Source of the DNA: Capitella teleta
Lineage: Eukaryota; Annelida; Polychaeta; Capitellidae
Assembly (NCBI GenBank): GCA_000328365.1
Contig: KB312312.1
Location: 66,368 to 130,367 of the forward strand
DNA length: 64,000 nucleotides
Reading direction: 5' to 3'
A program made the translations under genes and the position numbers. Under the pieces are notes generated by a model. It saw only the letters and a list, made by a program, of their open reading frames with translations, was not told the origin of the DNA and made no database searches. This document shows, piece after piece, positions 1-14,495 of the stretch. Within the stretch, counting starts at the first letter, position 1. Each line of letters opens with the position of its first letter.

Positions 1-1670
1 CAGCCGCGCCAACAGATCCGGATTGCTTCCATGGCTTTTTCATCCTTGGTTTTCCCAGGAGCATTGGTCTTGTTCTTGCCACAATGAGCGCCCATCGCGC
101 GTCACTCGTTCGAACGCGTATTTCCCATCAGCGGGATGCGAGGGCTGCACCCGCGGGATGCGAGCGATCCGAACCCCGTGATTAACAAGCGGGCCTGCGG
201 GCTCCTCACGGGCCTCTTTTAGACCTCTCTGCGTCGTCTCTGGTGGCTGAGAGGAGGAGACTTGCGCCAAATAGCAGGGGCCGCGGTTCAAAACAATGAA
301 AGAATGGCACCGAATGCCGCTGGAGTGCCCCATTATGAGCCGGGTCCCCAAGGGTGCGTGGTCGGCGGCCCGCGCGATGGAGGGGGCTCTTGGAAGGGGA
401 TTTCTCATTAGACGGCCTGCTATTTAGCCCTCGGTGCGCCGCGGGCCATGGTTGCAAGCGGCGATTTTTGTTGAGAGAACATTGACAAATGACAAAGCCA
501 TTTCTCTTGCATTGGCCATGCAGGAGGCGCGCAGATCTACGCCTGTCTCATTACACGCCATCCATTTCCGCTGGGCGAGAGACCTGACAGCCACGAACGC
601 CAAGGGATTTCACACCCGACAGCTCGCTCTTTCACACTCTTTCACACCTTTCTTCCTTCTCAAACCAACTCAGCACAGTCCTTCTCTAACCGAACAAGAA
701 ATTGCCGACTTTGTGCCTCCTTTTGATAAGAGCCAACTCTAGGGGCGCGTCAAAGACAGTCCTCCGCCTGACCAGACGTCGGCCGCCGCTGGCCAACCAT
801 GGGTGCTAATCGCGGCGTTCGACCGGCACGCCGCCTTTGTGCCGTAAGTCTTCCGGAGTCAGTGACTTTGTCAGAATGCCACGCATACTGGACGCTGTGA
901 TGAATCGACGCCGGTGTGAGCGGCAGCCTGCTTCCTCTCTGGCCCGATAATATGCTTTATTATTCGACCAACTCGAGAGCATGTCTCATGAAAGACAATC
1001 GGGCTGGAATAATTCCTTCCAGATTACGATTTCTGCTTAAGCTGCTTTGAAAATGGCCATGAATATCCAATCGGGCTCAAATGACCGACCTCCTGTCCGA
1101 TTTCCTTTGACATGCCGCCTGATCAATAGGTCCTTTGCTGCCTGTCGCCTCTATACCTTTCTTGGCGAATCTTCCTGATGCTCCAGGTCGGGACCTGCAT
1201 TTCGACATAATTCCCTCATTTCCTCTTCTTTCGGCATCTCGAGAAATAAATGACTTGGCGGGTTTTTTTCATTTGGGGGAAAGCGTCGCGGGCGAAACAA
1301 AGTTCAAGAGTCGCGGATTGCGGGATCGATGGACGCTCGCTGTGAACATTGTTGCGACAGGCAATTATGCATCGTGTAGTTTATTCACCGACCTCATCGA
1401 CCCCGACGACCTCCGTCGGCTTCTTGCGGGGGTTGGGGGGTCTTCTCTGGTCTGGTAGAACCGTGGTGGACATTAGGCTAGTCTTTATTCCGTCTTATTA
1501 ATTCAGTTCATGCAGAAAGCGATTCGTGAGCACAAAGGCACGGTTTAATGGCCAGGAACTCGCGATCAAACGCCCGCTAATGGTTGATAAGGAAGCGTGC
1601 ATGCTTGTGCATTACTTCCGCTGCTCCTCCCTGTTCGTCTCGTTCTGATCATGCCAATCATCTCTTGCAG
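1..1670 (+). other. Non-coding stretch, probably a SoxD intron
   Basis: No exon with a recognisable product was found here. The stretch ends at a pyrimidine-rich acceptor (TCTCTTGCAG, ending 1670) that opens the first recognisable SoxD exon in phase 1, so at least one upstream coding exon must exist. The coiled-coil and Q-box part of SoxD proteins is absent from the window, which suggests it lies to the left. The first 450 bases are GC-rich and the rest is mixed. An open frame at 1135-1458 resembles nothing known and lacks splice support. Confidence 0.5.
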
Positions 1671-4785
<3,115 letters not shown>

Positions 4786-5710
4786 GAGGCAAGCGACACG
4801 GCCTTGAGGCTCAGCTTGAAACTGTCGCTGCTGCTGCTGCTGTAGAAACGCTTCCTCCTCTTCATATTCTTCTTCTTCTTCTCGACTCAAAGATGCTTCA
4901 ATGTTTCTGGCTAAAACGGAGCACTGTACAGATAACGCTTTTACTTAACATTGGACTATGGCTTGAAGCTGAAAAGCTTCTCAAGCCAGCTACTTCTCTA
5001 TAAGCGTTTCCTGAAAACTGCCACATTAACATTTCCTTTTCTTTTGTGTTTACTTTATTGGTGGACTGGATTCGTGAAATGAATCTTTTGAATCGTATAA
5101 GCAGATCGCTTTCTGCTCCCTGGTACGTCTCTCCCTTGGGAAGTATGCTTCTCCCTTTGGGAGGGAGATCACTAGCAACATATCAACTCAAGTGATGCAT
5201 GTCTACATTAGCCGTTAGCACTCTGTTCTCATCGTTGAATGTTATCGCTTAGCAGCTCTCTCTGAAATTCTGCTTTCACTCGGCTAGAAACAGCGGCCTC
5301 ACGACAATTGTTTTCATCTTGAGAACTGCTCCTTCAGTATAAACGTTTGTGTATTCTGCTGCAAGTACAAAGTATTATCAGTGCAGGTCGTCCAATTGAA
5401 ACCCCACTCACTTCATGTACTTCATGTAGATCGTTTTATAATGTATATAACAATGTTCTAGGAAAAGCACCTGTTTTTATGTTTTTTTCAAAGTGGCGTG
5501 ATTTTATAAGTGAATGGAAATTGTTGTAATAACTACGAAAACAAACCCTCTACAACATATTATTTTAATGTCAATGATTAAATTGTACGTGTTTCTACTT
5601 TGAAAAAAAAAAGAAGAAAATATTGTGTTCAGGAAGAATCTAGTTGTAATTGAAATGTTTTTTTCAATGAGTGTATTTTTTAAGTGTGCAATAAAGTGAC
5701 AAATTAGATA
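4786..5710 (+). terminator. SoxD: SoxD 3' UTR and poly(A) signal
   Basis: The sequence after the SoxD stop is A/T-rich with a short CTG run and a CTT run. A canonical AATAAA lies at 5690-5695, followed by a GT-rich stretch, so the mRNA probably ends just after 5700. A second AATAAA at 6379-6384 could serve a longer form. Confidence 0.55.
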
Positions 5711-6511
5711 TGCCAAAAGTTATATAATAATACTACATGTATCTCTGTGCCATCCTTCTATAAATAATTGTGACCAAAAGGTCAATGACCTCAGCTTTCT
5801 CTATCTTTCTGTCTCTCTGTATAAATTACCTTGATGTCTCGATAGAGCCCTTATACAGAAATTATAAAACCACATCTTTTGGGGTTTTTTCTTTATCATT
5901 TTGAACAATTTTCAGTTTTGCTCAAAGATAGTTGCTTCCAACATCTTTATTATTTTGTATTTTCACCATATTTAGTTGCAGCGATTTCTCTGTTGCATTC
6001 GTTGACTGTTGACTGACGCTCAGTTTGTTTCTGTTATTTTTGTTGTCATTGCTTTTGGGTTTTGATTTTTTTGATTTTTAAACTCTGGTCTCCCAGCTTA
6101 ACGCATCAGACTCCAGCTAAAGAAGTTGAAGATTAAAGTTGCTGCATGTCACCATGAGAGCATGCACGGGTAGACCCTCCACTGGGACAGAATACTTGCA
6201 CAATTACCACACCCCCCCCCACCGACTATTGCCAGACGTTTGTTTTGTTATTGAATGAAAAAGTGTTAATGTCATTCTGTGTAGAAGATGGGCGGAAATG
6301 AAAATTATGAAAAAAAAATTATATGAAAATTTGTACACTGAAAATATTATATCTATATACTATATATATACTAGCCAAAATAAAACGAAGGAAAAAAACA
6401 AAAATCCTGGTTTCTAAAAACTAAAATTGTTTGTCTTTCTTTTGTCTGTTTTTTTTTTCTTCAAAAATAACATAAAATATAAATCAACACATTCCTTAAG
6501 AAAATCAACGA
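5711..6511. other. Intergenic, AT-rich
   Basis: This separates the 3' ends of two convergent genes. It holds simple AT tracts, a C9 run near 6210 and a TA-rich stretch near 6345-6370. No coding potential was recognised. Confidence 0.5.
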
Positions 6512-8906
6512 TTAGAAGACTTTGCGAGGCCGGAAGATGCGACGAGGGCTTGGGGAGTAGGAGGGAGGATTGTTGAAGGAAATGTTGGACAGCGGGCACC
6601 AAGGAAGAGCGTCCAGGGAGCGGTCAGTGGCCGGCTGGACAACGTCCTCTTCAGGGCGATTATCATCGATGCAGTCTAAGATGTCCATGTCTTGTTGGCC
6701 CTGTGGTCAAGATACAAAAGTGACTGATCTTTGTGAGATGGTCCCTGTACCTGAGAGTCATAATGATGTGAGTAGGTGGGTTGCAGTGCTGCATATTGAG
6801 AGGCCGCTCCATACTGCTCTTGGTGAATATTCTACACAGAAAAAAACATCTCCAAATTGTATCAACCAATGAATCATTCTTACTCTCTGTTCAATTTCGG
6901 CCAAATTCTCAACAAAGCTAATATTCGTTTGATCATGGAGACGTTGGTCTTGGTTGAAGGAGCGATTAAGCAGATCGTCCTGCTGCGAGAATGACTGCTC
7001 TAGCATTTCATCATTGAGTTGCAACATGGAGCGAGCATCCATGTATTGCAAGGGAGCAGGCTTCCCTGGTTCCGAGCGCCAGTCGCGATTAGGGATAGGG
7101 GCTGAGTGAGGGATGGAGGCCGAAATGGACAGCTCTGCATTCAACATCATTAAGACAAGATTTCAGTCAACCTATCACTGACCATTCGGAGTTTTATCCT
7201 CAAAAAGACTTCGTTTAACGGTAGCGGACGACAGATGTGTGTGCGAGTATGTTTGTGAAGCAGGAGTCTGTCCCACTGGGGTACTCTTGAGCAGCATGGA
7301 CCCTGGAGCACTGAGAAGGGGTTAGGGGCCGCTTCAGAACAATCTAATTATAACGTACTTGTGTTGCAGGAGTTGATATAAGGCTTTACGGGTGTCACGG
7401 AGATCTGAGAAAACAAATAGTTCAATTGGAAGACATTACGTTGCAAACACAGCAAAAATAACAGCACAGAATCCATTGCAGAAAAATAATACTCACAGGA
7501 ATTTTTATGATCTAAATCAAGACCAGAAAGCAAATCCTGCGCAATATCCATCACATCTGGAGACTTAAAAAAACAAAAACATTTTCCACCATAAAAATTC
7601 CACTTTATCCCTGGAGGTGGCCTACGGGAGGAAATGGGACTTCTTCTTCTCCTATCATAGCACTGCAGGAAGACAAGCAGCTGAAGGGGAATAAGAGAAT
7701 GAAGGCGAATCTGATGGATCACGTGCGATACCTTGAATGCACTGACGGCAGGCCTCGGTTTTCTTTATTCTCTCTGAAGTAAAAATAAATTGATGCTTTC
7801 TGAGAATAGCACATCGTGTCATTGTGCTGGGGCATTAAACATTCATTTCTGAAGATGACCGTCAAATAGATTTGAAGAACTGTACGTGTATACAGTATAA
7901 TCTCAATATGTCGAACTCACATTATGTAACTCAAATTACATGTATTACTCACATGGATTTTGGTGAAATTGAAAAAGGACTTGGAGCTCGGTTTTCATCA
8001 TGAGAAATTAAAATTTCTGCGGGCGAATAAAAAATGCCTAAGTTACTCATACACAAAAACAGAAATTTCATTCAGAATTTTTCTTAATTATATAATTAAT
8101 TACCAACCTCTGGTTACAGTCGAGGATTTTCTTCCTTGATTGAAGAGACCCAGACGATGCTACGAGATGAACATTATCACTAATTGGAAAATTAATTCAA
8201 ATGTATCTTACGGTGAGGCGATTTTCAGTGATCATGCTATAACTCTTGTCGTCACCTTCAGCCTAATAATTAAAATTTAAATCTTCTTTTTAAATTTAAA
8301 TGAGACATTGCGACCTGCTTCCTTGACATTCTTTCAGCTAGTGCTAAGTGATTCTTAAAAGTCATCTTCTCAGATTTTGTGTTCTCTGTCTTTAGAGCAA
8401 ATATTGCAAATGTAAATTATAAAAGTTGCATACTCACTCGTGTTTGCTTTCTGTCTGATTTGGAATGAACCCGTCCTCTGTTTCTTTCCGCTCGTGTTTT
8501 TCTTCGCTGCACTTTTGAAGCTTCTTCCATTCCAGAATCAAATAAATTATGCTGATTCAAGTCTTTACAGGCCAACGCAATCTTCGGTTCAATTTTGCGA
8601 CATTTTGATGCAACTGAAATATAATTCAACTGTTCAAGATTTCTAAAAGAATAATTGAGCCCCACCAGGAGAAACGGCTCCACCTTGGGCCACTAGGAGT
8701 GCCCCTCCCTTCCCGGGAAGTTTTAATTTCGCTCGAAAACCTGGAAATGAATGTCTAATGTGATAATTTGTAACTAATATGCCTAAAAACGAACCATCCA
8801 AAATAGACGCCCGCAGCTTCTCTCTTTCACTGATAATTTTACTACTAAGTTGAGATGTTTCAGCACGCTGGTGTTTCTTTGCAGCATGACGTGACGAACG
8901 TCCCAT
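6512..8906 (-). CDS. Unrecognised 481-codon protein in 15 short exons
   Basis: I do not recognise this gene. A phase-consistent model reads exons 8906-8795, 8740-8684, 8613-8438, 8389-8315, 8262-8212, 8159-8108, 8016-7953, 7773-7732, 7680-7626, 7563-7497, 7404-7359, 7310-7183, 7134-6884, 6831-6751 and 6700-6512. Many introns are only 41-60 nt. The ATG at 8906 begins MGRSSRHAAKKHQRAE. The first 120 residues are strongly basic (RRKTRAERNRGR). A short motif HRLGLFNQGRKS follows near residue 165. The middle and C-terminus are Ser/Pro/Gln-rich and probably disordered, with two short helical stretches (DVMDIAQDLLSGLDLD and RDTRKALYQLLQH). It ends SPRRIFRPRKVF. No enzyme motif, signal peptide or membrane segment is visible. 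The layout suggests a nuclear or cytoskeletal scaffold, but that is a guess. Confidence 0.75.
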
Positions 8907-10533
8907 TGTAAGAATTGTCTTCAAACCTCATTCTGCAAAAAGTGAACAAGAAATTATGGATTCAAATTCTTGTTCCAAATATCCATTACATAAGAACTTT
9001 ATATTATATAATAACCATATGCATTTTACACAAGTAGTTGAGGGCTGAGGGTGATGCGCTATGATTGGCGCCAAAGTGAATAAACGTCCGTTATGAAAGA
9101 GGAACACACAGGCAAGTCATAACGTCATCTCAGTTATATTACAAATAGGGATTTCTCACACACGGAGTTCACTTTAATCAATATTTTTTACCTGGTATCG
9201 ATGAAAATTAATATTATTTCATAGACCAAACTGATCAATTGAGGCTTATCGACTCTGAAATAACGTATTTTCAAGAAATTTAAACACTGCGGAATTTTGC
9301 AGACAGCAAGGCTGCGGAGTCAGCAATCTTTGGTTTCGCATATAAATTTTTAATTTAATATTCCAAACACCAACTTTTCTGTTTTAATTTCTATATAATG
9401 TTTATATATATTAATGAGTTTAAATTATACCAAAAATCATAAAATTACTTCATAGTTCTATACTAAACTAAACCGTACAGCTAGCTTTACTCCTTAGACT
9501 CGCGGCCATAGCAACGTAAAAGTGTTCCAGGGAGAAAAAGAGTGTTGTGGTTCGTTTTTCGTAATATTTCGCTAACAGAATTATATTTCCTCATTGTATA
9601 TGGCGAAAATGGTTATGATACTAAATCGCTAATCGTTGAATTACTCACCAGTTGCGGTATGCGATCGAATGATTCTTGATTCATTATCTTAATTAATAAT
9701 TTCATTTCGATCACAAAATCATGACAAATGTCAAATGATGACTCAAATGATCGATCATCATCATCATACTATGATCCTTATGATGATAATGAAATAACTG
9801 TTATAACCTGATAACAATACCGTATTCTTGAATACCATTATACTGAATAACATTTATACAGTGACAGTCAATAGATATTTTAAAAAGTGTCAGATGACTG
9901 AAAGGGACCACCAGTTATTAACCATAATACCCTAATTACTGAGTATACTTTTCTCGGCAGGTTCAATTTCTGCAGTCCACAGATACAAATATCATTGTCA
10001 TGTTCGGTATACCGTGAAACTTTCAAATAGCTTCAGTGGGTATGCATGATCACCGATCAAACGTACTACAACTATTCATATATGTAGCCGGATTATCATA
10101 TCCGAGGATTCAAACACCATTATTCTATAGTCATTAATTGAAACCATTAAGTGATTGACAAATTTATCTGTTTGTGGTACATTAACATTGACATTGTCAT
10201 TGACGCATGTATTCGGCCATCCCGATTAATGCTTGATCACACCGCTGATAATAAATTGCTGTCTGACACAAGACAAATTGACGTTGGTAAATCAATTGGA
10301 CCCCATGCAGTGATGGGCACATGATGTCTCAATGACCGTGCATCATCACTTCAACGTCATGACGTCGCAGTGTCGTCATGACGTTGCTGAAGTCGTGAAT
10401 CATGTGTCAACTGTCACCTTTAGTTTTAGAAATTGATAATTGCATAATGTACAATCGGAAAAACCGGCGATGTCTTCAAAATTGAATATCATATCTCTCA
10501 TTGTTCCTCAGATATCTGAGAAAGAGCTGGAAG
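8907..10533. promoter_or_regulatory. Shared region between two divergent genes
   Basis: A 1.6-kb AT-rich gap lies between the start of the unrecognised minus-strand gene and RSPH14, and probably carries both promoters. Two sites stand out. CGGCCATAGCAAC at about 9502-9514 has one good half of an RFX X-box (GCAAC), a site often found upstream of ciliary genes. An imperfect inverted repeat at 10348-10393 brings together two copies of CGTCATGACG about 150 bases before the RSPH14 ATG. Neither has functional support here. Confidence 0.4.
10348..10393. repeat. Inverted repeat with paired CGTCATGACG palindromes
   Basis: The left arm at 10348-10364 (ACTTCAACGTCATGACG) is repeated in reverse complement at 10374-10393 with a three-base insertion. 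Each arm contains the self-complementary CGTCATGACG, which overlaps a bZIP/CRE-like TGACG core. It lies just upstream of RSPH14, so a promoter element or cruciform is possible. Confidence 0.55.
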
Positions 10534-12068
10534 ATGACGACTAGTGTGATATCTGCTCGATTGCCCCCTGACATAGATCTGACAAAAGCCACCCTTGCAT
10601 ATGGGAACAGAGCCCTTCCGCGGCTGGTGAGATTCAAGAGTGCGTCAGTCATGTAACCTAATTTTTTTGGCGTTACAGAACCGAGAACTGAATGACGCGA
10701 CACTGCTCACCAGACAGAAGAGCGTTCGCATGCTCTGTGACTATCTCCATGACCCTCAGAATATTGCTGGTGCTCTCAGAGAAGGTAAATCCACTCGCAG
10801 TTCTACCCTCTTCAGCTCTTGTTTCAGGCATCACCGTCAGTCTGAAGAAACTCCTTGCGGACAGTGACATCACAGTTCGTCAGAAGAGCACGGAATGCTT
10901 ATACGTGATCGCAGGTTGGGTCAAAGTGGGTTCAAAGATGGTTACTTATTATGCCTTTATGAAGGTCACGCAATTGGCAGAGAGGCGTTCTTGAGGGAAG
11001 GAATCATTGTTCCCCTTTCAAAGTTGTTTGATGATTCGGAGGACATTGCTCGCCTGAATGCCCATTTGGCTTTTGAGATGCTGTCAAAATCACCCACTGG
11101 TGAAAATAAAAGATTTTCACATTTTTGGTTCAATCAATTGGATTATTTCCTCAGGGGCTGAGGGAATCGTAGAAGCAAAATTGGTTCCCACTCTGGTGAA
11201 GAAACTGAAAATTGAACACGATGAAATAAAAGTGAGTTTTCTCATGTGTGATTCATAGAGATTGATTTAATAAGCATTCAGGAGCTCATTCTTGACACCC
11301 TGCACTTCTGCATGTTTGAGGAGACTCAATCTGCTCTTGACAGTGAAGCGATGGAAGTCTTCACTGAGCTTCTGCAGCATAAATCTTCTTCCATCCGAGG
11401 GAAAGCTGCTCGCGACATAATGGATCTCAGGTGAATACTTCTTTATCAACTGTAATCACTTGTTTTCAATATGGAGTCCTAGAAGCGTAAATAATCCTCA
11501 CATTAAGTAATACCTTGTTAACAATATTATCTTCAGTGTTCCTCTGAATGGTAAGAACCGAGCAGTAGAAGTCAAGTGCGTTCCTGTCCTGGTCGATCTC
11601 CTCAAGGACACGTGCACGGACGTTCGTGCCAATGCTGCAGGTGCTCTCATGATGTGAGTGCCACTGCATCCCATACACACACACACTACGTGATTCTATT
11701 CACAGGATAACCATCACCACAAAAGGGAAGTACACAGCCCTTGCCTCCGATGCAATTGCTCCTTTGGTGAGCTTAGTTGATGACCCCACTAGTGAAGTCC
11801 GAGTGAATGCTGTGAAGGTAAGGAAATGCGTGATGTGTACACACCTCATGACGCTTAACTTCAGGCACTCACTTGTCTCTCCGAAGCTCCTGAGGGAAGG
11901 AAAGCTCTGTCAGACCACGTTGAAAAGGTGCAAAGATGGTCACATGACAACCAACAGGTTAATATTATGCAATATTACTTACAGATCAAAGCCAGGACTG
12001 AAGAAGAGGTTCCTGCTGTGGTTAAAGCAGCCAACTGTGCTGCTTCAGTGATCACATGGAAACCGTAG
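10534..12068 (+). CDS. RSPH14: Radial spoke head 14 homologue (armadillo-repeat protein)
   Basis: RSPH14 (RTDR1) is an armadillo-repeat protein linked to the radial spokes of motile cilia. Ten phase-consistent exons: 10534-10626, 10679-10784, 10828-10914, 10965-11099, 11155-11231, 11282-11430, 11537-11653, 11706-11817, 11865-11927 and 11985-12068. They give 340 residues, close to the vertebrate length. Several segments match the vertebrate protein: LPPDID..KA..A.G.RALP.L, ELLTRQ-like LLTRQKSVRMLCDYLHDP, GAEGIVEAKLVPTLV, ELILDTL, VPLNGKN, ANAAGALM and the terminal VITWKP. The armadillo repeats fill nearly the whole chain. All introns are about 43-106 nt. The start at 10534 matches the vertebrate N-terminus. 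Its presence implies motile cilia in the source organism. Confidence 0.95.
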
Positions 12069-12148
12069 TCAATTTATAACCATCACCAACATCACAAACT
12101 ATCTTTTTGATCTTTCTCTGAATTATGTCCGTTGTTATCATCGTGTAC

Positions 12149-12154
12149 AATAAA
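12149..12154 (+). terminator. RSPH14: RSPH14 poly(A) signal
   Basis: AATAAA lies 80 bases after the RSPH14 stop, in an AT-rich trailer. Confidence 0.7.
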
Positions 12155-12758
12155 CACAGCCAACTCTGCAATATCCACTGTTAACGCTGAGTCCTCAATC
12201 ATTTGCCATTGACATCATACTCAATACAAATGTATAATTACTGCTGCTGTGGCTTAATCACACTGCAAATTCAGCGATATCAAAACATACTGAGCTAACT
12301 CCTCCCATTGATCATTCGGATTTCACGTCAATGTTGAATGCATGTTATGGAAATAAATCAAGTGATCCGAGAGCTTTGTGTACAAAGTGCAACGGGGCAC
12401 AACTAGATCACTCACATAACTGAATTTCAATATTTATTGAAGATATATCACCCTCCCATCTTATTCCATTCTGAATGTGTATGCATTTCAATTAAACCCC
12501 AATTGAAGGATCCGTAATTGTTGCAGAAACATATTCTGTATTTCTTCTACAGATCATTTTGATATGCATTACAGTGTGTCTTTTTTTTTGCCTCTAGATG
12601 GAAAAATATTTTGCATCTTTCCAAGATTCCCTCAATTCAAATACCCGGTATAATTACAGTAACATTTCAAAACTCACCGACAATAACATCTTTTGAAAGA
12701 CTAATAATTCCATTCATAAATATTTATTGATACAAACACAAAAAGACACGAAAACTGT
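12155..12758. other. Intergenic between convergent RSPH14 and SCNM1
   Basis: This AT-rich stretch has no recognisable gene. TTTATT at 12723-12728 is an AATAAA on the minus strand, 30 bases beyond the SCNM1 stop, and is the likely SCNM1 poly(A) signal. Confidence 0.5.
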
Positions 12759-13637
12759 TCAAGGCAAATCAGGAGGTTCCTCATCACTATCGAATTCCAC
12801 GTCATCGTCCTTCACCCAATTTCCTGCACAATCTTTCTTCCAACCAGCTCTGTGAGAAGAAAAAAAAAGAGATAAGTTAAAAGACCAAATGCTTCTGCCT
12901 GGTACTGACCCCCTGGCTCGCCAGTACAGCTCATGTCTCCTCTTTGCCTCTGCCTCATCAGCTGTCATGCAAGTGTGCGCTCTAGAAGTCGAGGTTTCAG
13001 ATGCAGAAGGTTTTGAGGAAACCTTTGGCTGAGGATGAGACAGCCTCTGCTGCAGAGGATCACTCTGTTCCTGTGTACGCCTGCATTCAACATGTGCATG
13101 TTTCCGTTGATACGGCTTCAACACAAATTGTTCATCTTCCTTCTGTTGTTGCTTCACGTAATCTTCTATCGTCCGAGTTTCTTCATCCAGCAGATCGAGC
13201 GTCTTAAATCTCTTGTTCTTCTGTTTGCCTGGTGGTGGCTTAGCACGAGGGTCGTATTTCGGAGCAGTCGTCAGCTTACGTTTGACCTTTCCATCTCCAA
13301 GATGCTTGGCATGAGTTCCATCCAGAAGTTCAGCTTTGCCCGTCTTCAAATACATTTCGTGCTTCCTCTGAATTTTCAACTCTTCCAATTCTCGTTGCTT
13401 CATCTTCTGATGTTCAACACCTGGATTAAACGGCTGATGACAGTGGCGGCGTCACGCGCGACAATGTGCTCACCCACTGGCTTGATGCTTCTTGCCACCG
13501 CGATGGATTCCCAGCACCACCACAGTGTCAAACACCGGTCGATGTTGGCACACGGTGCATGCAAATCGCCCGTTCTTCATGAGAAATGCTTCGTCTTCAG
13601 GGATTCCCTCAGCCATCAGATCAGCAACACGCCTTTT
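12759..13637 (-). CDS. SCNM1: SCNM1, U11/U12 minor-spliceosome zinc-finger protein (first exon not found)
   Basis: SCNM1 is a small nuclear protein of the minor (U12-type) spliceosome. Exons 13637-13478, 13420-12910 and 12849-12759 are in phase and give 253 codons. The first reads KRRVADLMAEGIPEDEAF, then NGRFACTVCQHRPVFDT, then HRGGKKH. This is the U1C-like C2H2 finger, nearly identical to the vertebrate sequence. The large middle exon is basic and low in complexity. The last ends AGWKKDCAGNWVKDDDVEF and DSDEEPPDLP, the conserved acidic tail. Human SCNM1 has about 17 residues before KRRV (starting MSFKRE). I could not find the matching exon upstream of the CCCCAG acceptor at 13638, so the 5' end is open. 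The donor GTGGGT at 13477 is needed to keep frame. Confidence 0.92.
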
Positions 13638-13830
13638 CTGGGGAGGAGAGAATAATCGGTTATATCTTAACCAGATCGGGGGAAAGCAATCGACCACATT
13701 GACTGATGAACCCTTTGAGAGGTTCAGCACAAAAGATGAAGACAATGATAAACACAGTGCGTTGTGATTACTCAAGGCAGTGCCTGTTGTGATCCGTGGG
13801 GCTTATTACTCAGTTAAGGGGATTAATTAC

Positions 13831-13950
13831 CTCATGCACCTTCCTTGTGTGTCTTCTTAAGACTTCAAAACCAGGCATATGATTTGAAGCAGTGACCACA
13901 TCTATGCCTTTTGCTGGAGCTCACTTTCAATTGTGGCCTGACCACTTCAC
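13831..13950 (-). pseudogene. C2H2 zinc-finger relic with one frame slip
   Basis: On the minus strand one frame reads KRHRCGHCFKSYAWF. The next frame continues EVLRRHTRKVHE. Together they fit a single C2H2 finger (C-x2-C-x12-H-x4-H) that breaks at a run of four T bases. Three T bases would be in frame, so the slip is either real decay or a homopolymer error. The C-terminal side runs into GTAATT, a possible donor. No neighbouring finger was found. It may be a decayed exon of an unrelated zinc-finger gene. Confidence 0.45.
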
Positions 13951-14495
13951 CCTGGCATATTAATATGATTAGCGAGTCGGACGCACGTGTATTGCCTTAT
14001 GTATTATTCATGACGAGCTGACGGCGAGAGCCGCACCCCGTTGTCCTGAACAATAGCGAAAACCAGAATGAACATCGTCCTCTCTAAACTAGTCATCGGC
14101 CAACCACTCGTTTCCCCATTAATTAAACGCCCCAAGATCTATTTAAATGGGTAAATCTTGACAGCTGACCAGGATCTCACCCCCATCCACCGACGCTCCA
14201 AGTCCAGTTGCCGTCTCGACTCTGACCAAGCCAGCCAGACACCCAAAGCACTGATTGTAAAGTATGTGTTTTGGTATATTAAACCAGTACAATTGCATCG
14301 GATCCTTGTGGCGTACATTCTTTCTTGAGCTTCTACTCTTAGAAGTTGGATTGGTGTATATGATTACCCTGTCGTATTAATTAGTGTAGTATCATGGACC
14401 GATTGGATACCTACAGTGCCCTTATGGTAGATGGCAACGTGCGACACAAGCTGCTCGCATGTTTGTACGATTCGCTGCACTGACTGCACCCAGGC
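13951..14495. other. Non-coding, possibly the 5' part of the adjacent hAT element
   Basis: No exon was recognised. The stretch changes from GC-mixed to AT-rich and leads directly into the hAT-like frame starting at 14496. No terminal inverted repeat was found. Confidence 0.3.

Noticed and set aside
434-1458. Open frames upstream of SoxD as coding exons
   Set aside because: No similarity to the SoxD coiled coil and no matching splice sites; probably intronic.
13035-13655. Plus-strand open frame of 206 codons over SCNM1
   Set aside because: It is antisense to SCNM1 exons, and the protein has no recognisable family.
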